Shown here: in pieces, positions 1 through 5,403 of the stretch
How the letters are laid out: each line of letters opens with the position of its first letter
Numbering within the stretch: position 1 is the first letter of the stretch
Source: CAWVWF01 sp963933885
Lineage (GTDB): Bacteria; Bacteroidota; Bacteroidia; Flavobacteriales_C; GCA-002722245
Assembly: GCA_963933885.1 (NCBI GenBank)
Contig: CAWVWF010000154.1
Coordinates: 1-8,824, forward strand
Reading direction: 5' to 3'
DNA: 8,824 nucleotides
Made by a program: the position numbers and the translations under genes
The notes under the pieces: generated by a model
Seen by the model: the letters and a program-made list of their open reading frames with translations, nothing else
Told to the model about the DNA's origin: nothing
The model's database searches: none

Positions 1-675
1 TACCTTAAAACCAGAGGGTTACCTATTGGACCAATTTTAAAAATTGAGGAAAAGGAACTTTGGAAAATGAGAAATGAGAAATATTATTCAAACATGTTCG
101 AAGAAGAATCTAAAACGAATTTTCACTTAATTGAAAATATAAAAAACTACGTGAAAACAAATGAGAAAGATGAAAAGCATGCAATCGAATTAATGGAAGG
201 TTTTAGAAATGGATCATTACAACTAGATTCAATTTTTGACATAAATTACCTTACTACTTTTTACGCCCTTGCTAACGTTTTCCAAGCTCATCATTGTTTA
301 ATCTGGCATAACATGAGGTTTTATTATAATCCTGATGAAGGAAAACTATACCCAATTGGTTATGATGCTTATAGTCATGAGAACTTTCTAATTCGATCGG
401 GATATATAGGAGATAAATCAGAAGATTTTATTTCAGGCTGGAGTAGTTTATTTTTAAACGACCCAATATTTCTGGAGTTATATAAACAAAAGTTAGATAA
501 GTTCTCTTCTAAGGAATTCATAAGTACATCAATTAAGAATCACCAGGAAACTCTTAATTCAGCTTTGAGTAAAATCCAAAAGGAAAACTCATCTTATCAA
601 GAAGATTTTCAATTCATTTACAAGAATACTGATATAATTCTAGATGAATTACATAAAAAACAAAAAGCCAGATGA
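1..675 (+). CDS. CotH kinase-like protein, 3' part (5' end outside window)
   Basis: The frame is open from base 1, so this is the C-terminal 224 residues of a longer protein. The ATG at 67 is an internal methionine, not a credible start. The readable part begins with a GPILKIEE segment (residues 10-17), which resembles the 'GPI-K-(D/N)E' stretch of CotH-family proteins. A later block, FDINYLTTFYALANVF...HNMRFYYNP (79-111), ends in LYPIGYDAY (117-125). It matches the CotH pattern of a helical segment, an Asn-rich strand and a conserved Asp (here D122) in 'P-I-x-(Y/W)-D'. Bacillus CotH is a kinase of spore-coat proteins; bacterial homologues outside spore formers are mostly uncharacterised. After the domain there are only about 100 largely helical, Lys/Glu-rich residues and then the stop. 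I recall longer Bacteroidota relatives with a further C-terminal region, absent here. Family assignment is by motif only; activity and localisation are unknown, because the N-terminus is missing. It is convergent with the Mur ligase gene. Confidence 0.7.
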   Translation, partial: YLKTRGLPIGPILKIEEKELWKMRNEKYYSNMFEEESKTNFHLIENIKNYVKTNEKDEKHAIELMEGFRNGSLQLDSIFDINYLTTFYALANVFQAHHCLIWHNMRFYYNPDEGKLYPIGYDAYSHENFLIRSGYIGDKSEDFISGWSSLFLNDPIFLELYKQKLDKFSSKEFISTSIKNHQETLNSALSKIQKENSSYQEDFQFIYKNTDIILDELHKKQKAR

Positions 676-695
676 CTTCTCAAGTTATCTGGCTT
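665..695. terminator. Bidirectional hairpin terminator between convergent genes
   Basis: A 14-bp stem (665-678 with 682-695, a single G-T wobble) closes on a 3-base CTC loop. The left arm contains the stop codon of the CotH-like gene (673-675). On the minus strand the stem is followed by TTTTTGTTTTTT, an ideal intrinsic terminator for the Mur ligase gene, which stops at 718. On the plus strand the trailing sequence is only moderately T-rich (ATCTTATT), so termination in that direction is probably weaker. Seen directly in the sequence; function is inferred from the standard terminator form. Confidence 0.85.
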
Positions 696-717
696 ATCTT
701 ATTGAAGACCAATAATA

Positions 718-2070
718 TTATTTTAAAATATCCTCTGCCAATTCGCTAAAATCTACACCATTGAAATTACCACTACTCATTAATAGTAGATTGGTTTTAT
801 TCCAGTTCTTACTTCTTATTTCCTTCATCAGTTCGTATGAATCTGTAAACACCTTTAAATCTGATCTATTGAATGCTTTGTGAACCTGTTCTACAGTGAT
901 TGGCTTTAGTTTTTTATGTTCTATAGCCTTTGGACTAAAGTAAACATATGCTTCATCAGGAAGATCCATTGTTCCTGCATATTGTGCTAAGAACTCTTCA
1001 TTTAAACTACTGAAAGTATGCAATTCCATACAAGCCACAAGCTGTCGTTTTTCAAACTGAATTTTCATTGCACTTGAAGTCGCTTTAAGCTTAGAAGGTG
1101 AATGTGCAAAATCTTTATAAATAGAAGTTGTATCGTTCTTACCTACCAACTCTAATCTCTTTGCTGCTCCAGGGAAAGTTTGAATTGATTTATAAAATGC
1201 TTCTTTAGTAACTTCTAAACCTTCACAAATATGTAATGCAGCATTTAAATTCTGAAGATTGTGATCTCCAAAAACTTCGATTGGATACTCAACATCTCCG
1301 TCTAGCAGTACAGTTATTCCATCATCATTTCTATTCTCATGTGCTTTATAAGGGATTTGTTTCCCTTTAAAAGATTCACCAATCTTCACAATATTTTCAT
1401 CACCGTTGTAATAAATCAAAGTTCCATTTACATCAACCTTGTCTGCAAAAATCTGAAATTGATCTATATAGTTATCAAAAGTGGGGAATACATTAATATG
1501 ATCCCAAGCTATTCCACTAATTACAGCGATATGCGGATAATATAAATGAAACTTAGGTCGTAAATCAATAGGTGAGCTTAAGTACTCATCCCCTTCTAGA
1601 ATAATTACTTTGGCCTCTTTTGTTAATTTAACCATTGTATCAAAACCATCCAACTGAGCTCCAACTAAATAATCGAAATCAATTTTTTCATCTTGTAAAA
1701 CATGTAAAACCATTGCAGTCATACTTGTTTTACCATGACTACCACCAATAACAACACGCTTTTTATCTTTACTTTGTTCGTAAATATACTCTGGATATGA
1801 ATAAATTTTCAGGCCTATTTCTTGAGCTTTTAATAACTCTGGATTATTAATACGAGCATGCATTCCTAAAATCACAACATCAATATCAGATGAAATAACG
1901 TCAGGATTCCAACCCATTGTTTCAGGTAACAAACCATGTTTATTTAATCTTGATTTAGAAGGTTCAAAAACCTCATCATCAGATCCGGTAACTTGATAAC
2001 CTTTTTTATGAAGAGCGATTGCCATATTATGCATCGCACTTCCTCCAACAGCAATTAAATGAATTCTCAT
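718..2070 (-). CDS. mpl: Mur ligase, Mpl-type (UDP-MurNAc:tripeptide ligase-like)
   Basis: A complete 450-residue Mur ligase, close to the length of E. coli Mpl. Mpl is a cytoplasmic enzyme that recycles cell-wall peptide by joining L-Ala-gamma-D-Glu-mDAP to UDP-MurNAc with ATP. The N-terminus (MRIHLIAVGGSAMHNMA) is the Rossmann-type UDP-binding domain. The central ATPase domain has the P-loop GGSHGKTS (109-116), EGDEY (159-163) and the Mg/ATP-site WDH (189-191). GDHNLQNLNAA (268-278) and GAAKRLELVG (301-310) lead into the C-terminal domain, which ends with MSSGNFNG (431-438), comparable to MSNGGFGG in Mpl. In the C-terminal domain the family's DFAHHPT motif reads DFAHSPSK (320-327), and the next motif is ELHTFSSL (349-356), so the acceptor is less certain than the fold. 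MurC is the alternative; the MRIH start, overall spacing and ending favour Mpl. It is monocistronic as seen here, with a terminator just downstream and a divergent neighbour upstream. No Shine-Dalgarno sequence precedes the ATG. Confidence 0.82.
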   Translation of the reverse strand: MRIHLIAVGGSAMHNMAIALHKKGYQVTGSDDEVFEPSKSRLNKHGLLPETMGWNPDVISSDIDVVILGMHARINNPELLKAQEIGLKIYSYPEYIYEQSKDKKRVVIGGSHGKTSMTAMVLHVLQDEKIDFDYLVGAQLDGFDTMVKLTKEAKVIILEGDEYLSSPIDLRPKFHLYYPHIAVISGIAWDHINVFPTFDNYIDQFQIFADKVDVNGTLIYYNGDENIVKIGESFKGKQIPYKAHENRNDDGITVLLDGDVEYPIEVFGDHNLQNLNAALHICEGLEVTKEAFYKSIQTFPGAAKRLELVGKNDTTSIYKDFAHSPSKLKATSSAMKIQFEKRQLVACMELHTFSSLNEEFLAQYAGTMDLPDEAYVYFSPKAIEHKKLKPITVEQVHKAFNRSDLKVFTDSYELMKEIRSKNWNKTNLLLMSSGNFNGVDFSELAEDILK

Positions 2071-2097
2071 GTTTTATTAGAATTAATGGATTTGTAT

Positions 2098-2105
2098 CAA
2101 AAATA
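2098..2105 (-). promoter_or_regulatory. Candidate -7 promoter element of the Mur ligase gene
   Basis: Read on the minus strand this is TATTTTTG, an exact match to the Bacteroidota -7 consensus TAnnTTTG. It lies 27 bases before the ligase ATG. A TTTG suitable as a -33 element sits 25 bases further upstream (2131-2134 on the plus strand), slightly farther than the usual spacing of about 19-23. In such AT-rich DNA a chance match is quite possible. Confidence 0.35.
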
Positions 2106-2119
2106 AAAGGAAGAGGTAC

Positions 2120-2127
2120 TATATTTA
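2120..2127 (+). promoter_or_regulatory. Weak candidate -7 element of the MBL hydrolase gene
   Basis: TATATTTA matches seven of eight positions of TAnnTTTG (final G is A) and lies 18 bases before the ATG at 2146. A TTTG occurs at 2091-2094, but the 25-base spacer is longer than usual. The 75-base divergent gap must hold a promoter for this gene; this is the best candidate I see, with low certainty. Confidence 0.25.
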
Positions 2128-2145
2128 TAACAAATCAAAATTCTT

Positions 2146-2979
2146 ATGAACTTATACCCTGTTGAAACCGGAAATTTCAAATTAGATGGAGGAGCTATGT
2201 TTGGAGTTGTGCCTAAAAGTATGTGGCAAAAAACCAATCCTGCAGATTCTAATAACTTATGCAATTGGGCAATGAGATCCTTATTAATTGAAGATGGTAA
2301 TCGTTTAATTTTGATTGATACTGGAATTGGAGATAAACAAAGTGAGCGTTTTTTCAGTCATTTCCACCTCAATGGAGATGCTACGTTAGAAAGCTCATTG
2401 AAGAAGATAGGATTTCATCCAGAAGACATTACGGATGTTGTACTAACACATCTACATTTCGATCATGTTGGTGGTGCTGTAAAAAGGAAGGCTGAGGGGT
2501 ATCAGCTTACTTTTCCAAATGCTAAATACTGGAGTAATAAAAACCATTGGGATTGGGCTATTCATCCAAATCCAAGAGAGCGTGCTTCTTTTCTTGAAGA
2601 AAACATGATGCCTATTCAAGAATCTGGGCATTTAAACTTTATTGAAAAAGGAGATGAGTTTGGTCCTGACATTTCATTTCTGATGGTAAATGGACATACT
2701 GAAAGTCAAATGATTCCACACATTAAATACAAAGGAGAAACAATAGTTTTTGCAGCAGATTTGATCCCATCTGTTGGACATATTCCTATTCCATATATTC
2801 CTAGTTACGACACCAGACCACTATTATCAATGGATGAAAAAACTAAATTTCTAAAAGAAGCTTATGATAAAGACTATGTTTTGTTTTTAGAACATGATGC
2901 TTACAATCAATGTTGTAAATTAAAAGAAACTGAAAAAGGGATTAGATACGGAAGTTCAGTAAAGATTGAAGATTACTAA
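2146..2979 (+). CDS. MBL-fold metallo-hydrolase, YtnP/lactonase-like
   Basis: A complete 277-residue metallo-beta-lactamase-fold hydrolase with no signal peptide, so probably cytoplasmic. The dinuclear zinc site is intact: THLHFDHVGG supplies H102, H104, D106 and H107, with H184 (VNGHTESQ), D205 (FAADLIPS) and H250 (LEHDA) as the remaining expected ligands. The N-terminal FKLDGGAMFGVVPKSMW (residues 11-27) closely resembles the 'DGGAMFGVVPK-LW' stretch of Bacillus YtnP, annotated as a probable quorum-quenching lactonase. The insert HIPIPYIPSYDTRP (212-225) also fits that subfamily. Lactone hydrolysis is therefore plausible, but substrate range in this subfamily is poorly established and the HxHxDH core alone would fit many hydrolases. 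It diverges from the Mur ligase gene across 75 bases. It ends 1 base from the stop of the convergent DUF4835 gene, with no strong terminator between them. Confidence 0.85.
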   Translation: MNLYPVETGNFKLDGGAMFGVVPKSMWQKTNPADSNNLCNWAMRSLLIEDGNRLILIDTGIGDKQSERFFSHFHLNGDATLESSLKKIGFHPEDITDVVLTHLHFDHVGGAVKRKAEGYQLTFPNAKYWSNKNHWDWAIHPNPRERASFLEENMMPIQESGHLNFIEKGDEFGPDISFLMVNGHTESQMIPHIKYKGETIVFAADLIPSVGHIPIPYIPSYDTRPLLSMDEKTKFLKEAYDKDYVLFLEHDAYNQCCKLKETEKGIRYGSSVKIEDY

Positions 2980-2980
2980 G

Positions 2981-3868
2981 CTACTTCAAAATCTGATTAT
3001 ACTTTTTGGTATTCCCTGGATCAATTTTTATTAGCAGAGGCACTAACTTATTCTTCTGTGAAGTTGAAGCTGATTTAAATATATTAACAACTTCAGCTGC
3101 CTTTCCATTAAAGAAAACTTGTAAAAGATAAGATGAAGGTTGTCTTTTATGAACTTTTTCTAAACTCATTAAAGCTGTGTAAACAGAAGAAACACCGACC
3201 ATTTTTTTAGTTCCCATAACATCTAATCCACCTTTATGATAGTTGTACAAACAAGATCTAAAAGTTTTAAAAGCTGCATTGTTTAGGTTTTCAATTAACC
3301 AATATCGATTAGAAGATCCATCACTAGATCTCCATCCAGAACCACCTCCATTTTGAGCAAGTGTCATTACATCAAAAGCTTTTGTAAAATGAGTACTCCC
3401 ACCTTCTTTAGAAAAAGAATCGTAATCAATACCTAACATTACATAAGCGTAATAAGCTAAAACAGAAGTTAAGTTTGTACTGAATTCATTTGGGTTGTAA
3501 TCTAAAGCTTGTTGATCAACATAACGAAAATCAAAATCATTATCATTTACAATAAACATGGTTGTTTTATAATTGGTCCCGAAAATTGGACGACCACTTT
3601 GAACTTGGATTGTTGCTTTAAAATCATTTGTTGATCGAGCATCTATTGTAATGAAAAAAGTACATTCTATTCTTTCATGTATTTTATACTGGTCAGTAGT
3701 CCACTTACGGTTATTCATGAATTCGAATATAGACTTCTCCATGTTATCATAGATATAATCATCCGAGTTAGAAACTTTAGCGTGATTAACAACAACGTTA
3801 CAATTAAGCTCTTGAGCTGTAATTGTAAAACCAATTAGAACAAAGAATAAAGAAATTATTTTACGCAT
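2981..3868 (-). CDS. DUF4835 family exported protein
   Basis: A complete 295-residue protein of a family found essentially in Bacteroidota. The N-terminus is a clear Sec signal peptide: a basic MRK, a hydrophobic stretch IISLFFVLIGFTI, and likely cleavage after TAQ at residue 19. The mature protein starts ELNCNVVVN, as is typical. Family landmarks follow: FEFMNNRKWTTDQ (48-60), IECTFFITI (67-75), IQVQSGRPIFGTNY (86-99), NLTSVLAYYAYVMLGIDYDSFS (131-152, in two adjoining blocks) and RYWLIENLNNAA (188-199). There are no transmembrane segments in the mature part, so it should be periplasmic or envelope-associated. Function is not established; I recall the label PorD, linking it to type IX secretion, in some annotations but cannot confirm it. 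Its ATG overlaps the coaBC stop by 8 bases (ATGCGTAA), which implies translational coupling as the last gene of the bamD-rpoZ-coaBC operon. In many Flavobacteriia recN follows; here it does not. Confidence 0.87.
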   Translation of the reverse strand: MRKIISLFFVLIGFTITAQELNCNVVVNHAKVSNSDDYIYDNMEKSIFEFMNNRKWTTDQYKIHERIECTFFITIDARSTNDFKATIQVQSGRPIFGTNYKTTMFIVNDNDFDFRYVDQQALDYNPNEFSTNLTSVLAYYAYVMLGIDYDSFSKEGGSTHFTKAFDVMTLAQNGGGSGWRSSDGSSNRYWLIENLNNAAFKTFRSCLYNYHKGGLDVMGTKKMVGVSSVYTALMSLEKVHKRQPSSYLLQVFFNGKAAEVVNIFKSASTSQKNKLVPLLIKIDPGNTKKYNQILK

Positions 3869-5069
3869 TTTTTACAATTAACTCATTCACTTTATTCGCA
3901 ATATCTTTTGCGACATCAAGTTTAGATTTCAATTCAAACGACTCACTCGTTTGGTTATTATATACAAAAGTCACCTTATTTGTGTCTCCTTGAAAACCAG
4001 CTCCTTTTTCATTTAAAGAATTTAAAACAATAAAATCAGCATTTTTCTTTTTAGCTTTTAAACCTGCATTTGAAAGCTCATTCTGAGTTTCCATGGCAAA
4101 ACCAACAAGTATTTGATGTTTCAATTTATTATCTCCTAAATGCTTTAAGATATCAGTTGTTCTTTCTAATTCTATCTGTAAATCTCCGTCTGCTTTTTTC
4201 ACCTTTTGTGTTGAAAAATTACTTGGAGTATAATCAGCTACTGCTGCAGCCATAACAGCTACATCTAATTCAGTTTGTAGCATATTACAAGCATCAAACA
4301 TTTCTTTAGCTGATTTCACATCGATACGTTTTACAGTATCGTTTTGAGAAGCTATTTTACTTGGACCACAAACCAAAGTAACCTCAGCTCCTTTGTCTGC
4401 AAATTCATCAGCAATCGCAATTCCCATTTTACCACTAGAGTGGTTTCCTAAGAATCTAACTGGATCAATTGATTCGTAAGTTGGTCCTGCAGTTACTAAT
4501 ACTTTTTTTCCTTTGAATTCTTCTGATTGATTGAAAGAAGCTTTTATTAACGCAGCTATCTTTTCAGGTTCTTCCATTCTTCCTTTACCTACAAGACCGC
4601 TTGCCAATTCCCCCTCAGTAGGCTCTATGCAAACATTACCATAACTAACTAGGGTATTGATATTTTGAATTGTGGAAGGATGCTTATACATATCTAAATC
4701 CATTGCAGGAGCAAACCAAACAGGACATTTTGCACTAAGGTAAGTTGCGATCAAAAGATTGTCGCAAGTACCATTTGCCATTTTAGATAATGTGTTTGCA
4801 GTAGCGGGAGCGATAACCATTAAGTCAGCCCATAAGCCTAATTCAACATGGTTGTCCCATTCTCCAGATTCTTTCTTGAAGAATTGATTGTATACAGGAT
4901 TCTCTGAAAGAGTAGATAAAGTGAGAGGTCCTATAAAATCACAAGCGGAGGTAGTCATTACAACTTTTACCTCCGCTTGCAGTTTTTTTAATTCTCTAAC
5001 TAATAAAGCAACTTTGTAAGCTGCTATACTTCCTGAAACACCAATAAGTATTTTCTTTTCACGAAGCAT
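3861..5069 (-). CDS. coaBC: Bifunctional coenzyme A biosynthesis protein CoaBC (Dfp)
   Basis: A full-length 402-residue flavoprotein that makes 4'-phosphopantetheine in coenzyme A synthesis. The C-terminal CoaB domain joins cysteine to 4'-phosphopantothenate using CTP, and the N-terminal CoaC domain then decarboxylates the product with FMN. CoaC (about 1-180) has GVSGSIAAYK (10-19), the catalytic-type His in DNHVELG (H74), APATANTLSKMANG (87-100) and APAMDLDMY (120-128). The usual PAMN reads PAMD, and the segment ELASGLVGKGRM (154-165) has Ser157 where E. coli CoaBC has active-site Cys158. CoaB (about 186-402) has VTAGPTYESIDPVRFLGNHS (192-211), SSGKMG (211-216), AAAVADYTP (274-282), KVKKADG (289-295) and GFAMET (323-328). 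It lies 7 bases after rpoZ without a clear Shine-Dalgarno sequence and overlaps the next gene by 8 bases. Identification is secure; the two substitutions are discussed in the findings. Confidence 0.97.
   Translation of the reverse strand: MLREKKILIGVSGSIAAYKVALLVRELKKLQAEVKVVMTTSACDFIGPLTLSTLSENPVYNQFFKKESGEWDNHVELGLWADLMVIAPATANTLSKMANGTCDNLLIATYLSAKCPVWFAPAMDLDMYKHPSTIQNINTLVSYGNVCIEPTEGELASGLVGKGRMEEPEKIAALIKASFNQSEEFKGKKVLVTAGPTYESIDPVRFLGNHSSGKMGIAIADEFADKGAEVTLVCGPSKIASQNDTVKRIDVKSAKEMFDACNMLQTELDVAVMAAAVADYTPSNFSTQKVKKADGDLQIELERTTDILKHLGDNKLKHQILVGFAMETQNELSNAGLKAKKKNADFIVLNSLNEKGAGFQGDTNKVTFVYNNQTSESFELKSKLDVAKDIANKVNELIVKNA
4942..4979 (-). repeat. 12-bp perfect inverted repeat (mRNA hairpin) inside coaBC
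   Basis: The arms 4942-4953 (CAAGCGGAGGTA) and 4968-4979 (TACCTCCGCTTG) are exact reverse complements separated by a 14-base loop. The arms are much richer in G+C than the surrounding gene. In the coaBC message the 5' arm contains GGAGGU, a perfect Shine-Dalgarno sequence, 10 bases before an in-frame AUG (codon 38) located in the loop. The 3' arm, with its CCUCC, pairs over it. The arms encode residues 31-34 and 39-42 of CoaBC. The structure is directly visible; any regulatory role is inference. Confidence 0.7.
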
Positions 5070-5076
5070 TTATTCT

Positions 5077-5403
5077 TTATTTTTTTTCTTCTGTATTAGG
5101 ATTTCTGTAATAGATCTGATCGTCATCCCATTCTTTAGCAGCAATTAAAGCTGGCTTAGGAAGTCTTTCATAAAATTTAGAGATTTCGATTTGCTCTCTG
5201 TTCTCAAAGATTTCTTCTAGATTATCACTAGTCGAAGCAAACTCGTCTAATTTAGCATCAAGTTCAGTCTTTAATTCTGTACCAATTTGATCAGCACGTT
5301 TAGCCAATACATTTAATACTTCATATACATTTACATCTTTAGAGAAATCAGATACATCTCTTGTAATTGTAGAATTTGGTGCTGTTGTTTTTTTATAATC
5401 CAT
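5077..5403 (-). CDS. rpoZ: DNA-directed RNA polymerase omega subunit (Bacteroidota type)
   Basis: A 108-residue protein of the Bacteroidota version of RNA polymerase omega (Rpb6-like), the small subunit that helps assembly and stability of the core enzyme. It starts MDYKKTTAPNSTITRDVSDF, a beginning characteristic of this group. The omega-like core is VYEVLNVLAKRADQIGTELK (26-45), in which AKRADQI corresponds to the conserved 'A-RA-QI' helix. It is followed by SDNLEEIFENREQIEISKFY (58-77) and a Pro-rich, acidic tail with KPALIAAKEW and DQIYYRNP. The ATG overlaps the bamD stop by one base (TAATG). An AGAGGAG sequence lies just before it (5406-5412 on the plus strand), only 2 bases from the ATG, so coupling through the overlap is the more likely mode of translation. 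It ends 7 bases before coaBC, a familiar order in this phylum. The last codons include a run of eight A residues. Confidence 0.88.
   Translation of the reverse strand: MDYKKTTAPNSTITRDVSDFSKDVNVYEVLNVLAKRADQIGTELKTELDAKLDEFASTSDNLEEIFENREQIEISKFYERLPKPALIAAKEWDDDQIYYRNPNTEEKK

Noticed and set aside
1339..1545. 68-codon plus-strand open frame
   Set aside because: It lies wholly antisense within the Mur ligase gene, has no family features, and the ligase frame is certain.
1831..1851. TTAATAA/TTATTAA hairpin inside the Mur ligase gene
   Set aside because: Seven A-T pairs only, within coding sequence and with no T-tract; not a credible terminator.
4070..4255. 61-codon plus-strand open frame
   Set aside because: Antisense to the CoaB domain of coaBC; low-complexity hydrophobic translation with no recognisable motif.
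5080..5087. Run of eight A residues near the end of rpoZ as a programmed slippage site that would fuse rpoZ with coaBC
   Set aside because: Moving into the coaBC frame by losing one A gives a TAA directly before the coaBC ATG, so no fusion protein would result.
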